35,896 nucleotides of DNA from the NCBI GenBank assembly GCA_025355445.1, contig JANXZQ010000518.1, positions 1 to 35,896 of the forward strand, written 5' to 3'. The position numbers and the translations under genes are program-made. This DNA comes from Gammaproteobacteria bacterium (GTDB lineage Bacteria > Pseudomonadota > Gammaproteobacteria > Steroidobacterales > Steroidobacteraceae). Of this stretch, positions 25,878 to 35,209 are shown one piece after another. The notes beneath the pieces are model-generated. The model was not told the DNA's origin and did no database searches. It saw only the letters and a program-made list of their open reading frames with translations. The first letter of the stretch is position 1. Every line of letters starts with the position of its first letter.

Positions 25878-28064
25878 ATGAAGATTGGATTCGACCGCCG
25901 TCAGTTCCTGATCGGCAGCACCGGCGCGTTGTCCATAACGCTGCTGCCCAAGGCCGCGTTGGCTGCCCCCGTACCCGCCGCCAACTCGGCCCCTCGCGCC
26001 GCCGCGACGCCTCCCGTGGCGCGCGTCGAGGTGGTCCGCGACACCTACTTTGGTGAGACCCTGAGCGACCCCTACCGCTGGATGGAGAACGACAAGGACC
26101 CCGACTGGCTGCCGTTCCTGAAGGGACAGAACGACCACACGCGGGCCGTGCTCGACAAGTTGCCGACGCGCGCATTCCTGCTCACTCGCATTCAACAGCT
26201 GTCCGGCGACACGGTGGCAACCAGCCGGGTGCAACGTGCGGGCGGACTGATTTTCTATACGCAGCGTCCGAAAGGCGCGGACAATTTCAAGCTCTTCGTA
26301 CGCCAAGGCGCACACGGCACCGACCGCGTGTTGGTCGATCCCACGCTGTCCAGCGGCGCCACGGGCCACGTGTCGCTCGACTGGTGGCGCGCATCACCTG
26401 ATGGCCGGCATGTGGTTTATGGCCTGTCGAAGAACGGCAGCGAAGATTCCATGCTGCACATTCTCACCGTCGCCGACGGCGGCCAGCTCACCGAACAAAT
26501 ACCCAACACGCAAGATGCGAATCCGCAATGGCTGGATGACAGCAGCGGCTTCTTCTACAACCAGCTCACCGGAGCGGTGGATACCCCGGAACGATTTCTC
26601 GACAGCCAGGCGCGCTTCCACCGCTTGGGAACGGACCCGAGCACTGATCCCGTGCTCATGAAGCGCGGACTCGTCGCCGCGATCGATTATGAGAAGATTC
26701 AAGCCCCCAACATCGTCACCTTTCGCGGCGCCCGTCACGCCATCCTGTTGCTCAGTGATGTGCGTCCGGAAGCCCGCGCCTATATCGCGCCGCTCACCGA
26801 CGTCATTGCAGGGCACGCGAAATGGGTTCCCATCGCCGCCTTCGACGACGAGGTCACCGACTTCGATCTCAACGGCGAGGATCTATACCTCTTGGTCAAC
26901 AAGGGCACACCCCGCGGACGTCTGGTCAAGACCTCGTCCACCGTCCCCAATATCGCAACCGCCGTCGAAGTCGTACCGCAGGGACCCTTCGTCATCGAGG
27001 GCACGGCGCGGGCGCGCGACGGCCTGTACTTGCAAATCATGGACGGCGGCATCAGCCGCCTGCACCGGCTCGGAGCAGACGGCAAAGTCACCGACATCGC
27101 GCTACCCTTCGAAGGCACGATCGGGGCAGTCTTTACGGTGGCCAACGAGGACGGCGTCCTGCTGGGCCTGACCGGCTGGCTGACACCCGCTGGCATCTAC
27201 TCGGTCGATCCCGCGGGACGAGTGCAAGACACCGGCATCACGCCGAAGCCGGCCATCGATGTGAGCGCCTACGAAGCCAAGCGCTTTTTCGCCACCGCCA
27301 AGGATGGGACGAAAATTCCCTACTCACTGATCTACCGCAAAGGTCTCAAACTCGACGGCAGCGCACCCACCTGGATTTCCGCGTACGGCTCCTACGGAAT
27401 CGCCGCCTATACGCCCGCCTTCGCCGGCCGATCGTTGGCCTTTGTCGATGCCGGCGGCATCGTCGGCTACGCCAATGTGCGCGGCGGTGGCGAATACGGC
27501 CGCGAATGGCATAAGGCGGGACAGCTCACCAATAAGCCCAATACCTGGCGCGACCTGATCGCCGTGTGCGAGGAGCTATGCGCCAAGAAGTACACTTCGC
27601 CGCAGCATCTGGCGATCGGCGGGCGTTCGGCGGGCGGCATCACCGTCGGCCGCGCGCTGACGGAACGGCCTGATCTTTTCGCCGCCGTCACCGACGGCGT
27701 GGGCTGGTCCAATCCCCTGCGCTACATGGTCGAGCAAAACGGCTATGGCGAAGAGCCCGAGTGGGGCGCCATCAACGACCCCGCGGGCTATCGCGCACTG
27801 AAGAGCATCGACAGCTATCAAGCCGTGAAAGACCATGTAGCCTACCCCGCGGTGCTGCTCACTACCGGTGTCACCGATCCACGCGTTGCCCCCTTCCACG
27901 TGGCGAAAATGGCCGCGCGTCTGCAGGCCGCCACCAGCTCGGGCAAACCCATCCTGCTGCGCGTCGACTACGACGCCGGGCACGGCATTGGCTCGACCCG
28001 ATCACAGCAGGACCGGGAGGCCGCCGACACCTACGCGTTTCTGCTGTGGCAGCTGCGCGGCTAG
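25878..28064 (+). CDS. Prolyl oligopeptidase family (S9) serine peptidase with Tat signal
   Basis: MKIGFDRRQFLIGSTGALSITLLPKAALA (twin-Arg), DTYFGETLSDPYRWMENDKDPDWLPFLKGQN, and IGGRSAGGITVGRALTERPDLFAAVTDGVG. ATG at 25878. Confidence 0.95.
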   Translation: MKIGFDRRQFLIGSTGALSITLLPKAALAAPVPAANSAPRAAATPPVARVEVVRDTYFGETLSDPYRWMENDKDPDWLPFLKGQNDHTRAVLDKLPTRAFLLTRIQQLSGDTVATSRVQRAGGLIFYTQRPKGADNFKLFVRQGAHGTDRVLVDPTLSSGATGHVSLDWWRASPDGRHVVYGLSKNGSEDSMLHILTVADGGQLTEQIPNTQDANPQWLDDSSGFFYNQLTGAVDTPERFLDSQARFHRLGTDPSTDPVLMKRGLVAAIDYEKIQAPNIVTFRGARHAILLLSDVRPEARAYIAPLTDVIAGHAKWVPIAAFDDEVTDFDLNGEDLYLLVNKGTPRGRLVKTSSTVPNIATAVEVVPQGPFVIEGTARARDGLYLQIMDGGISRLHRLGADGKVTDIALPFEGTIGAVFTVANEDGVLLGLTGWLTPAGIYSVDPAGRVQDTGITPKPAIDVSAYEAKRFFATAKDGTKIPYSLIYRKGLKLDGSAPTWISAYGSYGIAAYTPAFAGRSLAFVDAGGIVGYANVRGGGEYGREWHKAGQLTNKPNTWRDLIAVCEELCAKKYTSPQHLAIGGRSAGGITVGRALTERPDLFAAVTDGVGWSNPLRYMVEQNGYGEEPEWGAINDPAGYRALKSIDSYQAVKDHVAYPAVLLTTGVTDPRVAPFHVAKMAARLQAATSSGKPILLRVDYDAGHGIGSTRSQQDREAADTYAFLLWQLRG

Positions 28065-29404
28065 CGGGCGCCCGGGCTAGTGCGCCCCACGTAAATCACG
28101 CCTTCTTTCATGACCAGCACCGGATGCTCGGTTGCATGCATGTCACTTAAGGGGTTGCCGGCGACCGCCACGATGTCCGCAAACTTTCCGACGGTCAGCG
28201 TCCCTGTCTGATCGGCGATCCCCAATAAATCGGCGCCGTTCGCGGTGCCCGCGATCAGCACCTGCGGCGGCGCCAAACCGTTCTTCACCATCAACGAGAA
28301 CTCGCGCGCGTTCAAGCCATGCGGCTCAACCCCGGCGTCCGTGCCCATGGCCATAGGGACGCCGATTTTCACCGCGTGCTGAAACATCTGCTGGCTTTGC
28401 GCCGCCGCGGCTCGCGCCTTGACCGCAATCGCCGGCGGGAAGGTGTCGAGATTCTCACCCACCCACGCGCCCGCGAACAGCGTGGCCACCAAGTACACAT
28501 GCTTTTTCTTCATTTCCAGCAGCGTGTCATCCTGCAGGAAACTGCCGTGCTCTATTGAATCGACTCCGGCAGCAATGGCCATCTTTGCAGCACGATCCCC
28601 ATGACAATGCGCGGCAGCCTTGCGGCTCCAGGCATGCGCCTCCGATACAATGGCGTTCATTTCTTCCTGCGTCAGCTGCACATTGTCCACGGGATCCGAC
28701 AGCGACAGCACTCCGCCCGAAGGCATGAACTTGATGACGTCGGCGCCAAACTTGATTTGCAAGCGCACCGCGGCACGGCACTCGTCCGGGCCGTTGCACA
28801 CGCCCTGCTGGATTCCCGCGAGCGCAATGCGCTGCGGCGGGTAGGGGTCTTGATCGGCGTGACCGCCGCTCGATCCTACCGCATAGTTGGACACCAGCAT
28901 GCGCGGGCCCGGCACCTGCCCCGCCTTGATGGCATTGCGCATGCCGAGCGCAACGTAATCGCTCGAGCCTAAGTCGCGCACCGTGGTAATGCCCGCCTCC
29001 AGAGTGGCCTTGGCATAGTGCGCGCCGTACAGCGCCTGCTCGGCGGGGAACCGCATGATGCCGTCGAACCAATCGTGGTACCAATTCGGGCTCGACTCCT
29101 GCGACAAGTGCACATGCGCATCGATGAATCCCGGCAGCAGCGTCGCGTCGCCGAGATCGATGACCCGCGCGTTGTCGGGAATCTTGGCATCGCTGCCCAC
29201 GGCAAGGATCTTGCTGCCCGACACCACCACCACGCCATGCTCCACCAGCTTGCCCGACACCGAATCGAACAGATGCGCGGCCTTGAGCGCGATGGGACGA
29301 GTTGCTTCGGTGGCGGCATCCGCAAGAATCGGCTGCACCAAACATTGCGCGGCAATCGCCGCCGCTCCCAGTACCCAGGAACTGATCTTCGTATTCCGCG
29401 TCAT
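28061..29404 (-). CDS. Amidohydrolase family protein (imidazolonepropionase-like / M38-type), exported
   Basis: 447 aa; LLPGFIDAHVHLSQ, AGITTVRDLG, AAHCHGDRAAKMAIAAGVDSIEHGSFL, MGTDAGVEPHGLNAREF. Confidence 0.94.
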   Translation of the reverse strand: MTRNTKISSWVLGAAAIAAQCLVQPILADAATEATRPIALKAAHLFDSVSGKLVEHGVVVVSGSKILAVGSDAKIPDNARVIDLGDATLLPGFIDAHVHLSQESSPNWYHDWFDGIMRFPAEQALYGAHYAKATLEAGITTVRDLGSSDYVALGMRNAIKAGQVPGPRMLVSNYAVGSSGGHADQDPYPPQRIALAGIQQGVCNGPDECRAAVRLQIKFGADVIKFMPSGGVLSLSDPVDNVQLTQEEMNAIVSEAHAWSRKAAAHCHGDRAAKMAIAAGVDSIEHGSFLQDDTLLEMKKKHVYLVATLFAGAWVGENLDTFPPAIAVKARAAAAQSQQMFQHAVKIGVPMAMGTDAGVEPHGLNAREFSLMVKNGLAPPQVLIAGTANGADLLGIADQTGTLTVGKFADIVAVAGNPLSDMHATEHPVLVMKEGVIYVGRTSPGAR

Positions 29405-29560
29405 CTTCTCATCCCCTGATCCGGTTAGGACACGCAGAATAACCTACAATTCCGTCCACAGCCGCGGCAAATTATGGTAACGCACCAGGAATTCCGGGTC
29501 CGCCTTCGATTCCGTCAGCCGCTGAATGGTGCTGCCAAAATCGCTGTCGATGACGAGGAC

Positions 29561-30925
29561 CTAGCGGGCCCTTTCCAACTCAGCCCGGTAGACGTAGCCC
29601 CCCTTCATCACGAATCCCACTTGCTCGGTAACCTTGATGTCGGAGAGTGGGTTGCCCGGCACGGCCACAAGGTCCGCGAGCTTCCCCGCCTCCACGGTTC
29701 CGATGCGGTTCTGCCAATGAATGATTTCCGAATTGATGCGCGTCGCCGATACCAGGGAAGCCATGGGCTTCTCGCCCAACGCCACGCGCGTACGGAACTC
29801 GCGCGCATTCAGCCCATGGGGAATGACCGGCGCGTCCGTCGCCAATCCAATCGGCAGGCCGGCGGCCAACGCCCGGCGAAACGCAGTTTCGGCCATGGTG
29901 CGCAACTGCCGCATCCGCTCCATCTCTGCCGGCGGAATCACGGTCGTCCGGTTCTCATCCAGATTCGCGGCCAACAGCGCCAGCGTTGGTACATAGTAGG
30001 TATTGGGGTGCGATTTCAACAACGCGATCGCTTCGTCGTCGAGACCCGAGCCATGATCTATGGTGTGCACGCCGGCCCGGATCGCCGCCTTGATGCCCTC
30101 GGCGCCGTGCGCATGCGCCGCCACATCGCGGCCCCAACGAGTTGCTTCAACGACCGCCGCACGAATTTCCTCGTCCGAATACTGCTGCGCGCCCGGCGGG
30201 ATGCCCTTGGAGAGCACCGCCCCCGTCGCCAAAATCTTGATGAAGTCCGCCCCGTTCTTGAAATTCGTACGTACGGCTTTGGTGATTTCCTCCGGCCCGT
30301 CGGCGAGGTTTTGCACCAGAGGGACATGCACGTAAGGCGAGAACTGCAGCGCGTCTCCGGCGCCGCCGGTTGATGACACGTAAGCGCCGGCCACCAGCAT
30401 GCGCGGCCCCGGCACGGCTCCCGCGTCGATGGCATTGCGTAGCGCCACATCGGTGTACGGCCAGTCGGGACCCATGTCGCGCACCGTCGTAAATCCGGCC
30501 ATCAGAGTCACCAGCGCCCAATGTGCTCCCCACAATGCATCTTCGGCCGGCGTCGTTTTGACCAGCGCATCTTCCCAATGAACATCGCTGCGCCTCGTGA
30601 GATGGGTGTGCAGATCGATGAAGCCGGGGAGCAGGGTCGAGTCCCCGAGATTGATTTGCCGTGCGCCCGCAGGCACCGGCAAAGACGTACCCACCGCCAC
30701 GATTCTATCACCGTCGACTTGAACCATGGCCGGCGCCAACGGCTCCCCGCCCCGGCCGTCGATGAGCCGCGCCGCGCGAATGATGATGACGCCAGCCTTT
30801 TCACCGGCCCCGACAGGCCGGGCCTCGACAGGCCGGACCTCGACAGGCTGGGTCGTGGCGCCGATCACTGCCGAGTCGAGAGCCAAAAGGATTATCAACA
30901 CCCGAAGCACGGTCAATGAATGCAT
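29561..30925 (-). CDS. Amidohydrolase family protein, tandem paralogue, exported
   Basis: LLPGFIDLHTHLTRRSDVHW, AGFTTVRDMGPDWPY, AAHAHGAEGIKAAIRAGVHTIDHGSGL, LATDAPVIPHGLNAREF. Likely start at MHSLTVLRVLIILLALDSAVIGA. Confidence 0.93.
   Translation of the reverse strand: MHSLTVLRVLIILLALDSAVIGATTQPVEVRPVEARPVGAGEKAGVIIIRAARLIDGRGGEPLAPAMVQVDGDRIVAVGTSLPVPAGARQINLGDSTLLPGFIDLHTHLTRRSDVHWEDALVKTTPAEDALWGAHWALVTLMAGFTTVRDMGPDWPYTDVALRNAIDAGAVPGPRMLVAGAYVSSTGGAGDALQFSPYVHVPLVQNLADGPEEITKAVRTNFKNGADFIKILATGAVLSKGIPPGAQQYSDEEIRAAVVEATRWGRDVAAHAHGAEGIKAAIRAGVHTIDHGSGLDDEAIALLKSHPNTYYVPTLALLAANLDENRTTVIPPAEMERMRQLRTMAETAFRRALAAGLPIGLATDAPVIPHGLNAREFRTRVALGEKPMASLVSATRINSEIIHWQNRIGTVEAGKLADLVAVPGNPLSDIKVTEQVGFVMKGGYVYRAELERAR
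30811..30855. repeat. Three tandem 15-bp units inside the second amidohydrolase gene
   Basis: cgacaggccgggcct / cgacaggccggacct / cgacaggctgggtcg, encoding an RPVEARPVEVRPV-like repeat just after the signal peptide. Confidence 0.85.
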
Positions 30926-31062
30926 GGCTGTCCTCATATCGTTGGGCGATTCGCCGTCGCCGAGTGGTTCGCGAATGCGCAAGCTTACTCTGGCATTTTG
31001 CAGTAAACCGAGGCAACTGGAGTAAACTCAGGCACGAGGCGACCATCACACGAGGACCGGCT

Positions 31063-31722
31063 TTGAATGCGTTTTCAATTCGCTTCAGGACCTTCTCCGG
31101 TGGCTGCGCTGCGCTCTGTCTCTTGGGTTCGTTGGCGGCTGCGACACAGCCCGCGCCAGCACCGGCCGTGAAGATCGCGGTATTCGATTTCGAGCTCGAC
31201 GATCTAAGCGCCGCCTCAGTACTCCTCGGGCAGAGCACGACGAGCTCTGCCTCGCTGACTAAAGTCAGCGAAACCGCTCGCAAAGAGCTCGCCAAGTCGG
31301 GCCGCTACGTGGTCATCGATCCGGGCCAGGACGGCGCGGAGCTCGCGAAGGACAAAACCATCAAGGACTGCGACGGTTGCGATACAGCGGTCGCCGCGCG
31401 GCTCGGTGCCGATCAGTCGCTGATTGGGGTCGTCAGGAGGGTCAGCCAAACCGACTACTATGTGATCGTGCAAGTTCGAGACGCGCACTCAGGGAAAGTG
31501 GTCGCACAAGAGGCCGCTAATTTTGCCGGCGGCGAAGAAGGTTGGGCAAGCGGCGTTCGCATGCTGATCGATCACCAATTACTGCCGGTGACCGCCGCGC
31601 AACCTCAGGCCGAAGCCGCTTGCAAGATCGCCGATGTCAATCCGGTGAGCGGCCACGCCGAATGCGTCGATCCGCAAGGCGCGCCGGTTGACGCTCCGCC
31701 GCCCCGGGATGACAAGTCCTAG
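31063..31722 (+). CDS. DUF2380 domain-containing exported protein
   Basis: Probable TTG start giving MNAFSIRFRTFSGGCAALCLLGSLAAATQ, then VKIAVFDFELDDLSAAS...ADQSLIGVVRRVSQTDYYVIVQVRDAHSGKVV. Confidence 0.78.
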   Translation: MNAFSIRFRTFSGGCAALCLLGSLAAATQPAPAPAVKIAVFDFELDDLSAASVLLGQSTTSSASLTKVSETARKELAKSGRYVVIDPGQDGAELAKDKTIKDCDGCDTAVAARLGADQSLIGVVRRVSQTDYYVIVQVRDAHSGKVVAQEAANFAGGEEGWASGVRMLIDHQLLPVTAAQPQAEAACKIADVNPVSGHAECVDPQGAPVDAPPPRDDKS

Positions 31723-32775
31723 CTACCGATGGCCGTGGCGGTGATGCACGTCCGGATAATGCGGATGGTCGTGCGTGAGTGCATCGTGGCGATGCTCATG
31801 GGTATGCGACCCGATCCCAACCCAGGTTGATTCATGCTCGTGCTGGTGATGCGCGTCATGGGTATGCGCATGGCTATGATCAAGTACCTCGTGCGTGTGT
31901 TCATGCGTGTGGCGCTCAGTGATATGGAGCGCTACTCCAGCAGCCATCAATAGTGCCGAGACCCAAAGTCCCGGGTGGGTGGGTTCATGCAAGACGAGAA
32001 TGGCCATCGCGGCGCCGAGAAACGGCGCCGTGGAAAAATAAGCGCCCGCCCGCGCGGCACCCAGGCCTCGCAAGGCGACCACGAACAGCACCAGGCTCAC
32101 ACCGTAGCCCAGTAACCCAAGGACCATTGCGGACAACAGAATCGGCGGTGCCGGCAAGCCGGCACCCAGTACCATGGCAAGCGACAGATTCGTCATGCCG
32201 GCGGCCAAACCCTTCGTCCCCGCAATGAATCCGGCATCGGCGAGAGCGACTCTTCGCGTCAAGTTATTGTCGATCGCCCAGCAGGCGCACGCACCTGCGA
32301 CAAACAGCGCCCCCTGAACGCCAGCCAGTCCCGTCCGGCCCTGCGGCCACGCTAGCACCGCCCCGCCGGCAGCGATGAGCAGCATGCCGATCACCAGCCG
32401 GCGGTCCGTGTTCTCTCGAAATATCAGCCACGCCATGAGCGCCGTGAACACGGCCTCGAGATTCAGCAGCAGGGACGCACTCGACGCCGTGGTCTGCTTC
32501 AGGCCGGACAGCAACAACACCGGAGCGATCACCCCGCCGGCGGCTATGGCGCCGAGAAAGCACCACCAATCGCGCGCCGCCAGTCGCGGCAATCCCACGC
32601 GCCGCTCGCGCACAATCCGCCACGTCCAGAGCCCGAGGCCGCTCCCCAGATAGAGCAGCCCGGCCAGCTGCAGCGGCGACATGTCGCGGGCGAGAAGCTT
32701 GGCGAATGGAGTGGTGCCGCCGAACAGTAAAGCGGAAACCAGGGCAGCGAGAACGGCGGTGCGTGAAGGATTCAC
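31723..32775 (-). CDS. DMT/EamA family transporter with a C-terminal His-rich tail
   Basis: 350 aa; ten hydrophobic segments ending ...LMAAGVALHITE, then a ~65-aa His-rich tail (RHTHEHTHEVLDHSHAHTHDAHHQHEHE...HRHDALTHDHPHYPDVHHRHGHR). Confidence 0.93.
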   Translation of the reverse strand: MNPSRTAVLAALVSALLFGGTTPFAKLLARDMSPLQLAGLLYLGSGLGLWTWRIVRERRVGLPRLAARDWWCFLGAIAAGGVIAPVLLLSGLKQTTASSASLLLNLEAVFTALMAWLIFRENTDRRLVIGMLLIAAGGAVLAWPQGRTGLAGVQGALFVAGACACWAIDNNLTRRVALADAGFIAGTKGLAAGMTNLSLAMVLGAGLPAPPILLSAMVLGLLGYGVSLVLFVVALRGLGAARAGAYFSTAPFLGAAMAILVLHEPTHPGLWVSALLMAAGVALHITERHTHEHTHEVLDHSHAHTHDAHHQHEHESTWVGIGSHTHEHRHDALTHDHPHYPDVHHRHGHR

Positions 32776-32793
32776 AGGTCAGCTTCCGCCCCC

Positions 32794-34950
32794 TCAAAAC
32801 TGATACTGAAATCGCGCACGCAACGTGCGCGGCAAGCCGGGATGCACGACGTAGTCCGCTTGGGGGGTCGCTTCATTCTTGAGACGCGAAACATAGTAGT
32901 AGGTTATGTCGTTCCACCTGACGTCGGCAACATTGAAGATGTCGAGCGCCGCCAGCCAATGATCCGCGCTGCGATAGCCAATCTGCGCGTCGAGCGTGGT
33001 ATAGGCCGGCGATTTGGCACTATTGTCCTCGACTAGAGGCGACTCACCGAAATGCCGCGCGCGGACGGCTCCGAACCATCCTGACTCCCGCTTCGCCGTC
33101 AGGCCGGCGTCGATCACATTGGTCGGGCTGTTCGGAACATAACGCCCGACAATGCCTATTGACCCCGCACAAGGATGGCTCGGCGCCGCGTCACCGCAGC
33201 CGAGATCATCGGGCTCGGCATCCCTGTCAAAACGTGCTCGGGCAAACGTGGCGTTCAAATCAGCGGCCAGCCAGCTATTGACGTGGAAAACGTTGCCCCA
33301 TTCCAACCCCGTCCGGGTGGTCGAGCCATTGGGTTCTGTGACGCCCGCATCGCCGGAGAAGACCAGCTCGGATTTCAATTTGAGCTTGAATACGTCCAGC
33401 GTCGTTTCCCACTGAGGCAGCGGCTTGGCAGAAATCCCCAATTCACCGCTCCTTGCGCGCGTGAGCGGCGTCACCGCGGCCTGCTCCGGGTTCTGGCCGC
33501 TCCGGGTCACCCCCCGCGCATCATTGCTATGGTAGCCGTCGCCGGCGTTGATAAAGAACGTCGTGTTTGCCCAAGGGCCCAGCACGATTCCCAACTTTGG
33601 ACTAAAGATGGACGCACGCCGATGACCGCTGTCGCATCCCAAAGGGTCGCTGGCGAGAGTGCAGCTGCCGTCGGCGTTGCGCATCTTGTCGGTCACGTCA
33701 AACTCGAATTGGTCTTCCCGCACGCCGATTACGCTGCGCACATAGTCGCGCCACTGCACCGTATTCTCCGCATACACGGCGCCGCTTCCTTCCACGACGC
33801 CGGCATCTTGAGTCGTGCCTATGATTTGGCGCTCGAAGCTCGTAAAAATTCCCACGTCGCCGATATCGTCAACGCGCGCTTGAACCCCGATGAGGTTCGT
33901 CATCGGCATCGCCGCCAAAGTCGAGAACCAGGTCTTCGACGCCTTGAAGCCATACACCGTGCGATCGTCGTGCTGCAGCATTTGGTCGCCATAGGTTGGG
34001 TCCTTCAGAAAGCAAGTAAACGTCGACCAGAGATCGAGTTTGTAGTGCAGCACGTACGCCGACAGCTGCACCTGGTCGGTATCGGTGCGCTTGACTCGGC
34101 TGAACGTCAAGCTGGCACGGCTGGATTCGCCGCCGTCCGTGGAATTGAGGCTGCCGAAGCGGGTAATCACGCCCTCATCGATCGCGCGCTCCGGGACTTG
34201 ATCGGTGGAGTTCCACTTGCCGCTGTAAATCATGGCCGTGACGGTGAAGTAGTCCCGCGCGTCTCCCTGTGAATACCGCAAGGTGCCGTTCCAGCGGTTG
34301 TAATCGTCCGGCACTTCGAAGGGTCCATCGTTGTGATAGATCTCCGCCGCCCCGAGCAAGCTGCCGCCGGCGAGACTTGTCGTGCCCATGAACAAAGCCC
34401 GCCGATAGCCGTCCTCTCCGAATCCCAGTGTCACGGTGGTGGGCACTTGATTCACTAAACCGATACGCGCCGTTCCGGCGGTCGCGAAGTCGCCTTCATC
34501 CGCGTAATACGGACCCTTCTTGTAGTGCAGATCGGCAGCTACTTCCGGGATCAAGAAATTCAGATCCGCGTAGCCCTGTCCATGCGCGTGCGTGGGCATG
34601 TTGACCGGCATGTCGTCCACTTCGAGCGCCAGATCGGTGCCATGGTCCAAATTGAAGGCGCGCATGAAATATTGATTCGCCTTGCCCTCTCCCGAGTGCT
34701 GCGTGACGATGAGGCCCGGAACGTTTTCCAAGATGGCGGCCGGGCGCAGCAAAGGCTCGCTCATCATTTGTTCGCGGCCCACATCGCCCGCCGACGCAGC
34801 ATTCATATTGCTGACCCCGGCGGCAACCACGGTGATCGTGTCCAATACTCCTTCGGCGATCGCGCTCGAGCCGAGGCCAGCTGGCAATACCACGAACGCA
34901 AGCAGCGCAACGATAAAGCTCGAATCGCGCCGCGCGAATAGAGCATGCAT
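32794..34950 (-). CDS. TonB-dependent receptor
   Basis: 718 aa; signal peptide, plug domain (PAAILENVPGLIVTQHSGEGKANQYFMRAFNLDHGTDLALEVDDMPVN), beta-barrel repeats and terminal aromatic RARFQYQF. Confidence 0.95.
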   Translation of the reverse strand: MHALFARRDSSFIVALLAFVVLPAGLGSSAIAEGVLDTITVVAAGVSNMNAASAGDVGREQMMSEPLLRPAAILENVPGLIVTQHSGEGKANQYFMRAFNLDHGTDLALEVDDMPVNMPTHAHGQGYADLNFLIPEVAADLHYKKGPYYADEGDFATAGTARIGLVNQVPTTVTLGFGEDGYRRALFMGTTSLAGGSLLGAAEIYHNDGPFEVPDDYNRWNGTLRYSQGDARDYFTVTAMIYSGKWNSTDQVPERAIDEGVITRFGSLNSTDGGESSRASLTFSRVKRTDTDQVQLSAYVLHYKLDLWSTFTCFLKDPTYGDQMLQHDDRTVYGFKASKTWFSTLAAMPMTNLIGVQARVDDIGDVGIFTSFERQIIGTTQDAGVVEGSGAVYAENTVQWRDYVRSVIGVREDQFEFDVTDKMRNADGSCTLASDPLGCDSGHRRASIFSPKLGIVLGPWANTTFFINAGDGYHSNDARGVTRSGQNPEQAAVTPLTRARSGELGISAKPLPQWETTLDVFKLKLKSELVFSGDAGVTEPNGSTTRTGLEWGNVFHVNSWLAADLNATFARARFDRDAEPDDLGCGDAAPSHPCAGSIGIVGRYVPNSPTNVIDAGLTAKRESGWFGAVRARHFGESPLVEDNSAKSPAYTTLDAQIGYRSADHWLAALDIFNVADVRWNDITYYYVSRLKNEATPQADYVVHPGLPRTLRARFQYQF

Positions 34951-35209
34951 ATCCGATCCTCATGAGCGCGGCTCTTAATCTCACCATTCGTTCCGACGAT
35001 AAGGTTGGATGCACGGGCAGCGCGAATTTCTAATGGTAAATTTTTCAATTGGCCATCCTGGATCGCTTTAGCGCGGATGCTTTGTGCGGTCCTGTACATA
35101 GCACGCGCGCTTGCGCAAAAATTGTTTTTTATTTCTTTTCGCGTGCATCCATCTCCCGCTACGCCGCGAATTGCTCTTAACCAACACATCAATCCCGGGA
35201 GTTAGCCTT

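Noticed and set aside
25686-26369. 227-aa minus-strand ORF
   Set aside because: Antisense to MarC and the prolyl oligopeptidase start; no recognisable domain.
29474-30373. 299-aa plus-strand ORF
   Set aside because: Antisense to the second amidohydrolase, with Arg/His-rich shadow composition.
30983-31045. Imperfect direct repeat agtaaaccgaggcaactgg / agtaaactcaggcacgagg upstream of DUF2380
   Set aside because: About 14 of 19 matches, not clearly above chance; no supporting context.
33175-34272. 365-aa plus-strand ORF
   Set aside because: Shadow ORF antisense to the TonB-dependent receptor; Arg/His/Ala-rich with no recognisable domain.
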